A DNA stretch of 64,000 bases from Zobellia roscoffensis (GTDB lineage Bacteria > Bacteroidota > Bacteroidia > Flavobacteriales > Flavobacteriaceae): contig NZ_JADDXT010000002.1 of the NCBI RefSeq assembly GCF_015330165.1, forward strand, positions 4,676,024 to 4,740,023, in the 5' to 3' direction. The notes beneath the pieces are model-generated. The model did no database searches, was not told where the DNA came from, and saw only the letters and a list, made by a program, of their open reading frames with translations. A program made the translations under genes and the position numbers. Below, piece by piece: positions 43,899 to 52,217 of this stretch. Every line of letters begins with the position of its first letter. Positions within the stretch are counted from its first letter, which is position 1.

Positions 43899-44453
43899 TT
43901 GATTGCAGAGGAAACCTTAGTAAATCAGTTACAACAGACAGAAACGCAGGCCAGCGCTTTTGGGGTATTGGTAGATACTTATAAAGAGCGTCTATACTGG
44001 CATATTCGTAGAATTGTGTTAAACCATGATGATGCAGATGATGTGCTACAGAATACTTTTATAAAGGTTTACAAAAACATTTCAAATTTTAAGGGAGATA
44101 GTAAACTCTATTCTTGGATCTATAGGATAGCTACCAACGAGGCGCTTTCATTTTTGAAAAGCAAATCCAGGATGATGGGTGTCAGTGATGGAGAATTACA
44201 AGACCGTTTAGTCGAAAATCTTAAAGCGGACGTATATTTTGAAGGTGAAGAAATACAATTAAAGCTACAGCAGGCCATAGCAACCCTGCCAGAAAAGCAA
44301 AAACTAGTCTTCAACATGAAATACTTCCAAGAGCTTAAATACGAAGAAATTTCAGAGATTCTTGAAACATCGGTCGGAGGTCTAAAAGCCTCTTATCATC
44401 TGGCAACCAAGAAGATTGAAGCACATTTAAAAGAACAAAAAGAATATCTTTAG
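43899..44453 (+). CDS. ECF-type RNA polymerase sigma factor
   Basis: Protein of 184 residues with a TTG start (no closer ATG). Region 2 spans about 22-90 (VDTYKERLYWHIRRIVLNHDDADDVLQNTF, IYRIATNEALSFL), and region 4 lies near the C-terminus (LPEKQKLVFNMKYFQELKYEEISEIL with the helix-turn-helix). It is followed by a membrane protein and a periplasmic protein likely to control it. Target promoters are not evident here. Confidence 0.92.
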   Translation: MIAEETLVNQLQQTETQASAFGVLVDTYKERLYWHIRRIVLNHDDADDVLQNTFIKVYKNISNFKGDSKLYSWIYRIATNEALSFLKSKSRMMGVSDGELQDRLVENLKADVYFEGEEIQLKLQQAIATLPEKQKLVFNMKYFQELKYEEISEILETSVGGLKASYHLATKKIEAHLKEQKEYL

Positions 44454-44464
44454 CAGTATAGCGT

Positions 44465-44986
44465 ATGAAGCCATTCGATAAAAAAAATCCGTTTAAAGCC
44501 CCAGAAGGTTATTTTGAAAAGTTTGATAAAAACCTTTTTGAAAAGCTCGCTAGCGAAGGTACCGCCATACCTAAAAAGGAAGGTTTTGAACTTCCTGATG
44601 GTTACTTTGATTCTTTTAATGACAGGCTTTTAAATAAATTAAAGGAAGAACAAGAAAGCAAGGTCATTCCGTTAAAACCTTACAAGAAGTATTATTACGC
44701 AGTAGTGGCCGTAGCTGCAATATTAGTAGTTGCCTTGGCTTTAAATTTGAATTTAAACAAAACAAACGAAATTGGTTTTGATGATTTGGCGCAATCAGAC
44801 ATCGAAAACTATTTTGACCAAAATGAATTAGATCTTACCAGCTATGAAATAGCAGAGGTAATGCCCATAAGTGAGCTTGAAATGACAGATATGTTCGAGA
44901 GTAATTTTAGCGACGAAAACGTGCTTGATTATCTAAATGAGAACACAGATTATTTTGACGAATTAAATCTTGAAAACAATGAATAG
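44465..44986 (+). CDS. single-pass membrane protein, probable anti-sigma partner
   Basis: Protein of 173 residues. The cytoplasmic N-terminus carries a short motif twice (PEGYFEKFDKNLFEKLA and PDGYFDSFNDRLLNKLK), then a membrane helix (about 77-98), then an acidic outer tail full of Asp, Glu and Tyr. The position 11 bases after the sigma gene and this topology suggest that the repeated motif binds the sigma factor. This is an inference; no known anti-sigma domain is evident. It overlaps the next gene by 8 bases. Confidence 0.72.
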   Translation: MKPFDKKNPFKAPEGYFEKFDKNLFEKLASEGTAIPKKEGFELPDGYFDSFNDRLLNKLKEEQESKVIPLKPYKKYYYAVVAVAAILVVALALNLNLNKTNEIGFDDLAQSDIENYFDQNELDLTSYEIAEVMPISELEMTDMFESNFSDENVLDYLNENTDYFDELNLENNE

Positions 44987-45446
44987 ATTAAAAAAAATAA
45001 TAGTAACCATGGTACTTTTATTAGTCTCTGCGCAGTTTTATGCTCAGAAATCCCATGATTACGACAAAATAAAGTCCCTTAAAATCGCTTATCTAACAGA
45101 ACGCTTAAACTTGAGTAGCAAAGAAGCGCAGGCTTTTTGGCCTATCTATAATGAATACGAAGATAAACGTGGAGCTCTTAGAGAGAAAGAACACAACCAG
45201 ATTCGTAACAAGGTAAAAGAATCTGAAAAACTTTCAGAAAAAGAAGCGCATTCTATCATAGAGCTATTTCTTGAATTTGAACAGCAAGAGGAAGATATTA
45301 GAAAGGACTTCATCAAAAAAGCTTCAGGAGTTATTACAGCTAAGAAAACACTTTTACTCTTACGTTCAGAAGAAGAATTTAAACGCCAGCTCATTAGAAA
45401 ATATCATCAAAAGCAGCGCGGCCAAAGCGATAAAAACATGCCTTAA
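44979..45446 (+). CDS. periplasmic helical protein, candidate sensor for the sigma module (CpxP/Spy-like)
   Basis: About 155 residues from the ATG at 44979. It has a signal peptide ending around AQFYAQ and a long charged helical mature part (LNLSSKEAQAFWPIYNEYEDKRGALREKEH), reminiscent of CpxP or Spy-type envelope-stress proteins. This sort of protein often follows an ECF sigma and a membrane protein in flavobacteria. It may report envelope state to the membrane partner. Role inferred from order only. Confidence 0.7.
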   Translation: MNRLKKIIVTMVLLLVSAQFYAQKSHDYDKIKSLKIAYLTERLNLSSKEAQAFWPIYNEYEDKRGALREKEHNQIRNKVKESEKLSEKEAHSIIELFLEFEQQEEDIRKDFIKKASGVITAKKTLLLLRSEEEFKRQLIRKYHQKQRGQSDKNMP

Positions 45447-45458
45447 AACATGTTAACT

Positions 45459-46487
45459 TTACTTAAAGGTCAGTTTGGCCATTCTATTTTTCCCGGCGGC
45501 ATAGGCCACATTTTCATCCTGAAAACGAATTGTATAAAAGGATTCATCGGACAGTTGTTTCCAAGTAGTTCCTCTATCGTTTGAATAAGAGACACCTGTA
45601 AACCCAATGGCTACAAGACCTTTGCCATCGGATCCGGGAACAAATTGAACACAACTTTTGTATTGCGGATTTTGACCATCGGCTACTAGCTGCCAAGTTT
45701 TTCCTCCATCAGTTGTTATGGCCTTATTAGCCGTATTGATTTCTGGTTTTGTGAAATCACCTCCAATAACAAAACCTATATTTTCGTCATAAAAATCGAT
45801 TGAAAAAATGCCCTGGGTCTCTACATCACAGCTCACCGGAGTGTTTTGAATTTCCCATGTTTTTCCTTTATCACCCGAAAAATAAACTCGACTTTTAGTT
45901 GTCCCTATCCAAGTTTTGTCACCCAGCACTTTAATATTCGTATTGCTAGCCGCAAAAGCCCCTTCTCCCCTTACACTCCTCGGAAGTTGTTCGCACGGCA
46001 ATTTACTCCATGTATTTCCCCCGTCCCTGGTTATCAGAATACTTAAGCAACCGTTCATTGCATCTCCAACCACAATACCCTCAGAATCGTTCCAAAAAGT
46101 CATAGCGTCATAAAAAACACTATCGTCTTCCTCGGTATATACCAATTCCATCTGTCCGTTTTCACCTGTTTTATATAACAATGCCGGATTTGCAATAGAT
46201 ATCATAAAAAAATCCGTCGAAGTATGGGCAATAGCTCGAAACTCCGGAGTAATAGAATCATATTTTTGTATACTTTCCCTAACCTTACCCGTAGCTAGAT
46301 CCACATTTCCAAATATACCGTTACTGCCAGCATACCCTAAACTGTTTCCCATAATCTCTATCGCACGGATACTTACGGAATCTTCATAAATGGTTTCAAT
46401 TTCAACGGAAGTAAATGGTTGATTTTTTTGCTTTTCAGCACAAGAAATAAAAAGAATGGCAGTCAAAAGAGGGAATAGAAATCGCAT
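45459..46487 (-). CDS. lipoprotein with YCF48/BNR-type beta-propeller repeats
   Basis: About 342 residues from the ATG at 46487 (TTG at 46505 possible). A lipoprotein signal ends with LFISC, then beta-propeller repeats with Asp-box motifs such as TRDGGNTWSKL, SGDKGKTWEIQ, TTDGGKTWQLV and SNDRGTTWKQL. The fold resembles sialidase-type and photosystem assembly factor (YCF48) repeats. The function here is unknown; it could bind a ligand at the cell surface. It converges on the sigma module with only 12 bases between the stops. Confidence 0.82.
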   Translation of the reverse strand: MRFLFPLLTAILFISCAEKQKNQPFTSVEIETIYEDSVSIRAIEIMGNSLGYAGSNGIFGNVDLATGKVRESIQKYDSITPEFRAIAHTSTDFFMISIANPALLYKTGENGQMELVYTEEDDSVFYDAMTFWNDSEGIVVGDAMNGCLSILITRDGGNTWSKLPCEQLPRSVRGEGAFAASNTNIKVLGDKTWIGTTKSRVYFSGDKGKTWEIQNTPVSCDVETQGIFSIDFYDENIGFVIGGDFTKPEINTANKAITTDGGKTWQLVADGQNPQYKSCVQFVPGSDGKGLVAIGFTGVSYSNDRGTTWKQLSDESFYTIRFQDENVAYAAGKNRMAKLTFK

Positions 46488-46559
46488 ACGTACAAAGTTT
46501 CTCAAAAATAAAGGTAATCCAACAGCAAAACAATACCTTTGCAGCCTTAATTTTTTGTA

Positions 46560-47774
46560 ATGAAGCTACATAGAAACTTGGTTTTCGCCGTAATCGATGC
46601 CTTGAACTTGATTTTTAACGAAGGAGAATATGCCGATAAGGTAGTACAGAAAGTACTAAAGTTCGATAAACGCTGGGGTTCTCGCGACCGTGGTTTTATT
46701 GCCGAAACTACTTATGAAATGGTACGTTACAAGCGTCTGTATTCTGAAATTGCCGAAGTAAAGGCACCTTTCAGCAGACCGGACCTTTTTAGAATGTGGG
46801 CGGTATGGGCTGTTTTAAAAGGAATAAAACTTCCGGATTGGAAACAGATAGAACCTACCCCGGAACGCCGTATTAAAGGACGATTTGATGAACTTTCCAA
46901 TATTAGAAAATTCCGCGAATCACTTCCGGATTGGATAGATGAGATTTGTTTGGAGGCTTTGGGCGAAAAACTGTGGAACGAAGAAAGTGCTGCACTTAAC
47001 GAGCAAGCAGAAGTAATTCTACGAACCAACACCTTAAATACAAACAAAGAAGCCCTTCGTAAAGCTTTACTTGATGAGGGTATAGTTGTTGAACCGATCA
47101 AAGGGTACGCCAGTGCACTTAGGTTACCAGAACGTGCCAATGTTTTTGTTACCGAATCATTTAAGAAGGGTTATTTTGAAGTTCAAGATGCCTCGTCTCA
47201 GCTTGTAGCGGAATATCTGGATGTAAAACCAGGACAACGTGTAGTAGATACCTGTGCCGGAGCCGGCGGAAAATCACTTCACTTGGCTGCGCTTATGGAA
47301 AATAAAGGTCAGCTTATTTCCATGGACATCTATGGTAGTAAGTTAAAAGAGTTAAAAAGACGTGCTAGACGGAATAATGCTCATAATATTGAAACCCGTG
47401 AAATAGATTCTACCAAAGTATTTAAAAAGTTATACGGTAGCGCAGACCGTGTTTTGATAGATGCTCCTTGTACAGGTATTGGGGTGTTACGTAGAAACCC
47501 GGACAGTAAATGGAAAATGCAACCCGAGTTTCTTGAAAAAATTACGAAAACGCAGCATGATATCATTCGCAGCTATAGCAAAATAGTAAAGCCAGGCGGA
47601 AAAATGGTTTATGCGACTTGCTCAATTCTTCCGCAGGAAAACAATGACCAAGTGACCTCATTTCTTGCATCTGAAGAAGGAAAGGACTTCAGTTTGGTAA
47701 AAGAGAAGAAGATTTTCGCTTCAAAAAGTGGTTTTGACGGGTTTTATATGGCATTGTTAGAAAAGAAAAGCTAG
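46560..47774 (+). CDS. RsmB/NOP-family RNA m5C methyltransferase
   Basis: Protein of 404 residues. An N-terminal RNA-binding part is followed by a SAM-dependent domain with VDTCAGAGGKSLHLA (SAM loop), RVLIDAPCTGIGVLRRNP (first catalytic Cys) and MVYATCSILPQEN (second catalytic Cys). It methylates a cytosine in ribosomal RNA or tRNA; whether it equals RsmB or RsmF cannot be settled. It is divergent from the BNR lipoprotein. Confidence 0.9.
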   Translation: MKLHRNLVFAVIDALNLIFNEGEYADKVVQKVLKFDKRWGSRDRGFIAETTYEMVRYKRLYSEIAEVKAPFSRPDLFRMWAVWAVLKGIKLPDWKQIEPTPERRIKGRFDELSNIRKFRESLPDWIDEICLEALGEKLWNEESAALNEQAEVILRTNTLNTNKEALRKALLDEGIVVEPIKGYASALRLPERANVFVTESFKKGYFEVQDASSQLVAEYLDVKPGQRVVDTCAGAGGKSLHLAALMENKGQLISMDIYGSKLKELKRRARRNNAHNIETREIDSTKVFKKLYGSADRVLIDAPCTGIGVLRRNPDSKWKMQPEFLEKITKTQHDIIRSYSKIVKPGGKMVYATCSILPQENNDQVTSFLASEEGKDFSLVKEKKIFASKSGFDGFYMALLEKKS

Positions 47775-47929
47775 TTATTCAATTTGCATAACATAGGTTT
47801 TTAAACTTTGTTCCATTGATAGTATTGAATGAATTCACTTTCATTTAGTACTAAACCGAGAAGAATTTAATCTCGATTATCGAGTAATCAACAGGCTGTT
47901 AACTTTTAGTTTGAAAAATTTGTAATACT

Positions 47930-47962
47930 CCTTTAAAAAGAGCCTTTTAAAGGCTAAATTTG
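47930..47962 (+). promoter_or_regulatory. purL promoter containing an inverted repeat
   Basis: TTTA (47932-47935) and TAAATTTG (47955-47962, perfect TAnnTTTG) are 19 bases apart. Across them lie perfect 9-bp inverted arms CCTTTAAAA (47930-47938) and TTTTAAAGG (47945-47953), a possible operator. Confidence 0.5.
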
Positions 47963-47994
47963 CGCTTTCTCAAACCTATCAATTTACAAGCTAG

Positions 47995-50900
47995 ATGATT
48001 CACTTCTTCGGGGATGCAGCCAATAAAGTTTATGCCGTTCAAACGGTTGAAGAACTTTCGCAGGAAAACATAAATAAATTAACGTGGTTGTTCGGCAACC
48101 TACCAAAAATAAATACGGCGTCTATAGACGCCTTTTTTGTTGGCCCTAGGGCGGCAATGATTACGCCATGGAGTACCAACGCCACAGAAATCACCCAAAA
48201 CATGGGTATTGAGAGCATCATCAGAATAGAAGAGTTCAAAGCATCAAGCGAAGACTTTACCGATTTTGACCCCATGCTTTCTGAAAAATTCAATGGTTTA
48301 TCTCAGTCTATCTTTAAAGTTGATGTAAAGCCTGTCGCTGTTCAAGGCATAGAAAATATAGGCGAGTACAACAAACAAGAAGGTTTAGCCTTAAGCGACG
48401 AAGAGGTAACTTACTTAGAAAACCTCGCTACAAAATTGGGTAGAAAACTGACCGATTCCGAGGTTTTTGGTTTTAGCCAAGTGAATTCAGAACATTGTCG
48501 CCATAAAATATTCAACGGTACTTTTGTAATCGATGGCGTTGAAAAACCGTCTTCGCTCTTCAAACTGATCAAGAAGACGTCACAAGAGTTTCCTAACGAT
48601 ATTGTATCTGCATATAAGGATAACGTAGCTTTCGTAAAAGGGCCAAAAGTGACCCAATTTGCCCCAAAAAGTGCCGATAAACCCGATTTTTACCAAGAAA
48701 CGGAATTTAATTCGGTAATTTCCTTAAAAGCAGAAACACACAATTTTCCAACAACGGTAGAACCTTTTAATGGCGCTGCAACAGGTTCCGGTGGTGAAAT
48801 TCGTGACCGTTTAGCCGGTGGAAAAGGTTCATTACCATTGGCCGGAACCGCTGTTTACATGACAGCATACTCCCGTTTGGAAGAAGACAGACCTTGGGAA
48901 AAAGCTTTTCCAGAAAGAGAATGGTTGTACCAAACGCCAATGGACATCCTTATAAAAGCATCTAATGGTGCATCGGATTTTGGAAATAAATTTGGACAAC
49001 CTCTTATTGCAGGTTCCGTATTGACTTTTGAGCATGACGAATCTAAAGACAGTGATAATACAAATACCAGAAAATTAGGTTTTGATAAAGTAATCATGCA
49101 AGCCGGTGGTATCGGGTACGGAAAAGCAGAGCAAGCTTTAAAAGACACACCTAAAGATGGTGATAAAATTGTAATCTTAGGTGGTGACAACTACCGTATT
49201 GGTATGGGTGGTGCCGCCGTTTCCAGTGCGGATACAGGTGCATTTAGTTCTGCCATAGAACTGAACGCCATACAACGTTCCAATCCGGAAATGCAGAAAA
49301 GAGCGTCCAATGCCATTCGTGGTATGGTAGAAAATGATGTAAACCCTATAGTTTCGATCCATGATCACGGTGCGGGTGGCCATCTTAACTGTCTTTCTGA
49401 ATTGGTAGAAGACACTGGTGGAAAAATAGACTTGGATAAACTTCCTGTGGGAGACCCTACCCTATCGGCCAAGGAAATCATCGGTAACGAATCCCAAGAA
49501 CGTATGGGCTTGGTTATCGGTAAAGAAGATGTTGATCTGTTGCACCGTATTGCCGATCGTGAGCGTTCTCCTATGTATGAAGTGGGTGATGTAACGGGTG
49601 ACCTTAAATTTACTTTTGAATCCGCTACAACCGGTGAAAAACCAATGGATTTGAATTTAGAGGATATGTTCGGTAGTTCGCCAAAAACTATAATGACCGA
49701 TACTACCGTTCAAAGAAATTATACTAACCCTGAATATTCATTGGAGTTTTTCCATGATTATTTAGAGCAATTACTTCAACTGGAAGCAGTTGGTTCTAAA
49801 GATTGGTTAACAAACAAAGTAGACCGTTGTGTGGGAGGCCGTGTTGCCAAACAACAATGTGCCGGACCTTTGCAACTCCCGTTGAATAATTGTGGTGTTA
49901 TGGCGTTAGATTTTAAAGGAAAGGAAGGTGTTGCCACCAGTATTGGCCACTCCCCTATCTCTGGGCTGATTGACCCCGCTGCCGGTAGTTTGAACAGTAT
50001 CGCGGAATCTTTAACCAACCTTATCTGGGCTCCGCTAAAAGAAAATTTAAAATCTGTTTCGCTTTCTGCTAACTGGATGTGGCCTTGTAAAAATGAAGGT
50101 GAAGATGCCCGTTTATACGAAGCGGTAGAAGCAGTTTCCAACTTTTCTATTGCTCTTGGAATAAACGTACCCACTGGAAAGGATTCCCTTTCCATGAAAC
50201 AAAAATATAAAGATGGTGATGTTATCGCTCCTGGTACAGTTGTTATTTCCGCTGCTGGAAATTGTGACGATATAACCAAGGTAGTAGAGCCCGTATTCAA
50301 GAAAAAAGGCGGTTCGGTTTACTACATCAACCTATCAAAAGACAGCTATAAATTAGGCGGTTCTTCTTTCGCTCAGGTTCGTAATGCCATAGGTACGGAA
50401 GCACCAACTATTAAAGATGCAGGCTACTTTAAGACAGTTTTCAACGCTATTCAAAACTTGATAAAAGACGGCGAAATAGTTGCTGGGCACGATGTTGCTT
50501 CAGGTGGATTGATAACTACCTTGTTAGAAATGTGTTTTGCCGACATCAATTTATCTGCAGAATTTGATTTATCCAGTTTAGGCGAAGCCGATACTATTAA
50601 ATTACTTTTCTCTGAAAATTCAGGAATCGTTTTTCAAGCAAAAGATGATTCAGTAGAACAAAAATTAGTCGACCTCAACATTGATTTCAAAAAAATAGGA
50701 AATGTAGTTTCAGGTACCGTTTTAAAAATCAAAAACGGCGGAATGGAAATGGGTCTGAATATAGATTCTTTAAGAGATACTTGGTTCAAAACTTCCTATT
50801 TATTAGATAGCAAACAAACAGCCAATAACTTGGCAAAAGACCGTTTTGACAACTATAAAAATCAACCGCTTCAATATAAATTCCCTAAAAACGTTGATTT

Positions 50901-51678
50901 GAGTAGTATTCCATCAAACACCGGAAACAGACCCAAAGCTGCCATTCTACGTGAAAAAGGAAGTAATTCTGAACGCGAAATGGCCAATGCCATGTATTTG
51001 GCCGGTTTTGATGTAAAAGACGTGCATATGACCGATTTAATTTCCGGTCGCGAAACGCTTGAAGATATTCAGTTCATTGGTGCCGTAGGCGGGTTCTCAA
51101 ACTCGGACGTTCTGGGCAGTGCCAAAGGCTGGGCCGGTGCTTTTAAGTACAACGAAAAAGCAAACGCCGCCCTTAAAAATTTCTTTGCTAGACCTGACAC
51201 TCTATCTATCGGAATCTGTAACGGTTGCCAGTTGTTTATGGAGTTGGACCTAATTAACCCAGAACACGAAACGCACGGAAGGTTAACCTATAACGATTCT
51301 CATAAACACGAGAGTAATTTTACTTCTGTAAAAATTCAAGAAAATAATTCTGTAATGCTTTCAAGTTTAGCAGGCACAACTTTAGGCGTATGGATTTCTC
51401 ATGGCGAAGGTAAATTCAGTTTGCCACATAATGAAGACCAATACGGCATTGTTGCCAAATACGGTTACGAAGGCTACCCTGCCAACCCCAACGGAAGTGA
51501 TTTTAATACAGCCATGTTATGTGATGCCACCGGTCGTCACTTGGTTACCATGCCGCATATTGAACGCTCTATTTTTCCTTGGAACTGGGCGTATTACCCA
51601 GAAGGTTCCTCGGATGTAGTTTCGCCATGGCTAGAGGCTTTTGTAAATGCTAGAAATTGGGTTTTGAAAACAAAATAA
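47995..51678 (+). CDS. purL: phosphoribosylformylglycinamidine synthase, full-length
   Basis: Protein of 1227 residues of the large single-chain type (E. coli length about 1295). It has the synthetase core with FGFSQVNSEHCRHKIF, TETHNFPTT-type loop (KAETHNFPTTVEPFNGA) and GGIGYGKAEQ, and a C-terminal glutaminase domain with SIGICNGCQLF (catalytic Cys about 1075) and GVWISHGEGKFS. It makes FGAM from FGAR with glutamine and ATP in purine synthesis. It has its own promoter and a very strong terminator. Confidence 0.96.
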   Translation: MIHFFGDAANKVYAVQTVEELSQENINKLTWLFGNLPKINTASIDAFFVGPRAAMITPWSTNATEITQNMGIESIIRIEEFKASSEDFTDFDPMLSEKFNGLSQSIFKVDVKPVAVQGIENIGEYNKQEGLALSDEEVTYLENLATKLGRKLTDSEVFGFSQVNSEHCRHKIFNGTFVIDGVEKPSSLFKLIKKTSQEFPNDIVSAYKDNVAFVKGPKVTQFAPKSADKPDFYQETEFNSVISLKAETHNFPTTVEPFNGAATGSGGEIRDRLAGGKGSLPLAGTAVYMTAYSRLEEDRPWEKAFPEREWLYQTPMDILIKASNGASDFGNKFGQPLIAGSVLTFEHDESKDSDNTNTRKLGFDKVIMQAGGIGYGKAEQALKDTPKDGDKIVILGGDNYRIGMGGAAVSSADTGAFSSAIELNAIQRSNPEMQKRASNAIRGMVENDVNPIVSIHDHGAGGHLNCLSELVEDTGGKIDLDKLPVGDPTLSAKEIIGNESQERMGLVIGKEDVDLLHRIADRERSPMYEVGDVTGDLKFTFESATTGEKPMDLNLEDMFGSSPKTIMTDTTVQRNYTNPEYSLEFFHDYLEQLLQLEAVGSKDWLTNKVDRCVGGRVAKQQCAGPLQLPLNNCGVMALDFKGKEGVATSIGHSPISGLIDPAAGSLNSIAESLTNLIWAPLKENLKSVSLSANWMWPCKNEGEDARLYEAVEAVSNFSIALGINVPTGKDSLSMKQKYKDGDVIAPGTVVISAAGNCDDITKVVEPVFKKKGGSVYYINLSKDSYKLGGSSFAQVRNAIGTEAPTIKDAGYFKTVFNAIQNLIKDGEIVAGHDVASGGLITTLLEMCFADINLSAEFDLSSLGEADTIKLLFSENSGIVFQAKDDSVEQKLVDLNIDFKKIGNVVSGTVLKIKNGGMEMGLNIDSLRDTWFKTSYLLDSKQTANNLAKDRFDNYKNQPLQYKFPKNVDLSSIPSNTGNRPKAAILREKGSNSEREMANAMYLAGFDVKDVHMTDLISGRETLEDIQFIGAVGGFSNSDVLGSAKGWAGAFKYNEKANAALKNFFARPDTLSIGICNGCQLFMELDLINPEHETHGRLTYNDSHKHESNFTSVKIQENNSVMLSSLAGTTLGVWISHGEGKFSLPHNEDQYGIVAKYGYEGYPANPNGSDFNTAMLCDATGRHLVTMPHIERSIFPWNWAYYPEGSSDVVSPWLEAFVNARNWVLKTK

Positions 51679-51697
51679 TCCAACCACATAGTAAACT

Positions 51698-51735
51698 AAA
51701 ACGGCGTGTACTTAAAAGTACACGCCGTTTTTTTT
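51698..51735 (+). terminator. intrinsic terminator of purL
   Basis: A 16-base arm (51698-51713) pairs perfectly with 51716-51731 across a 2-base loop and is followed by T bases. Confidence 0.9.
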
Positions 51736-51750
51736 GTAGTTTAGTTGAAA

Positions 51751-52203
51751 ATGAAAATCCGAAAAGCTAACCGAAAGGATATTCCTGAAATCGTGCAACT
51801 ATTGAGCAATGATAAATTGGGCAAACTGCGGGAAGATTATAGAGAACCGCTACCCGAAAAATATTACGATGCTTTTGATGCTATAAGTCAAGATCATAAC
51901 CAAGAATTGGTAATTATTGAAGACGATACTCAGAAAGTTGTTGGTACACTTCAGTTAACCTTTATTCCCTATTTAACTTACCAAGGTGGTATTCGTGCTC
52001 AGATAGAAGCCGTTCGGGTACATGAAAATTACAGAAGCAAAGGCATTGGAAAGCAATTGTTTGAATGGGCTATACAACGTGCAAGGCAAAAAGGCGCACA
52101 CGTTGTACAACTCACCACGGACAAAAAACGTCCGGAAGCTTTTAAATTTTATGAGAATTTAGGTTTTAAAACTAGTCATGAGGGGATGAAATTACACCTC
52201 TGA
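51751..52203 (+). CDS. GNAT-family N-acetyltransferase
   Basis: About 150 residues from the ATG at 51751. It has the GNAT fold with IEDDTQKVVGTLQL, AVRVHENYRSKGIGKQLFEWAI (acetyl-CoA loop R-x-x-G-I-G) and AFKFYENLGFKTSHEGMKL. The acceptor substrate is unknown. It begins 16 bases after the purL terminator and converges on a type IX cargo gene. Confidence 0.9.
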   Translation: MKIRKANRKDIPEIVQLLSNDKLGKLREDYREPLPEKYYDAFDAISQDHNQELVIIEDDTQKVVGTLQLTFIPYLTYQGGIRAQIEAVRVHENYRSKGIGKQLFEWAIQRARQKGAHVVQLTTDKKRPEAFKFYENLGFKTSHEGMKLHL

Positions 52204-52217
52204 CTTCATTCAGGAGC

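Noticed and set aside
49776..50300. A 174-residue minus-strand open frame inside purL
   Set aside because: It lies fully inside a well-supported gene, resembles no family, and has no promoter; it is a shadow frame.
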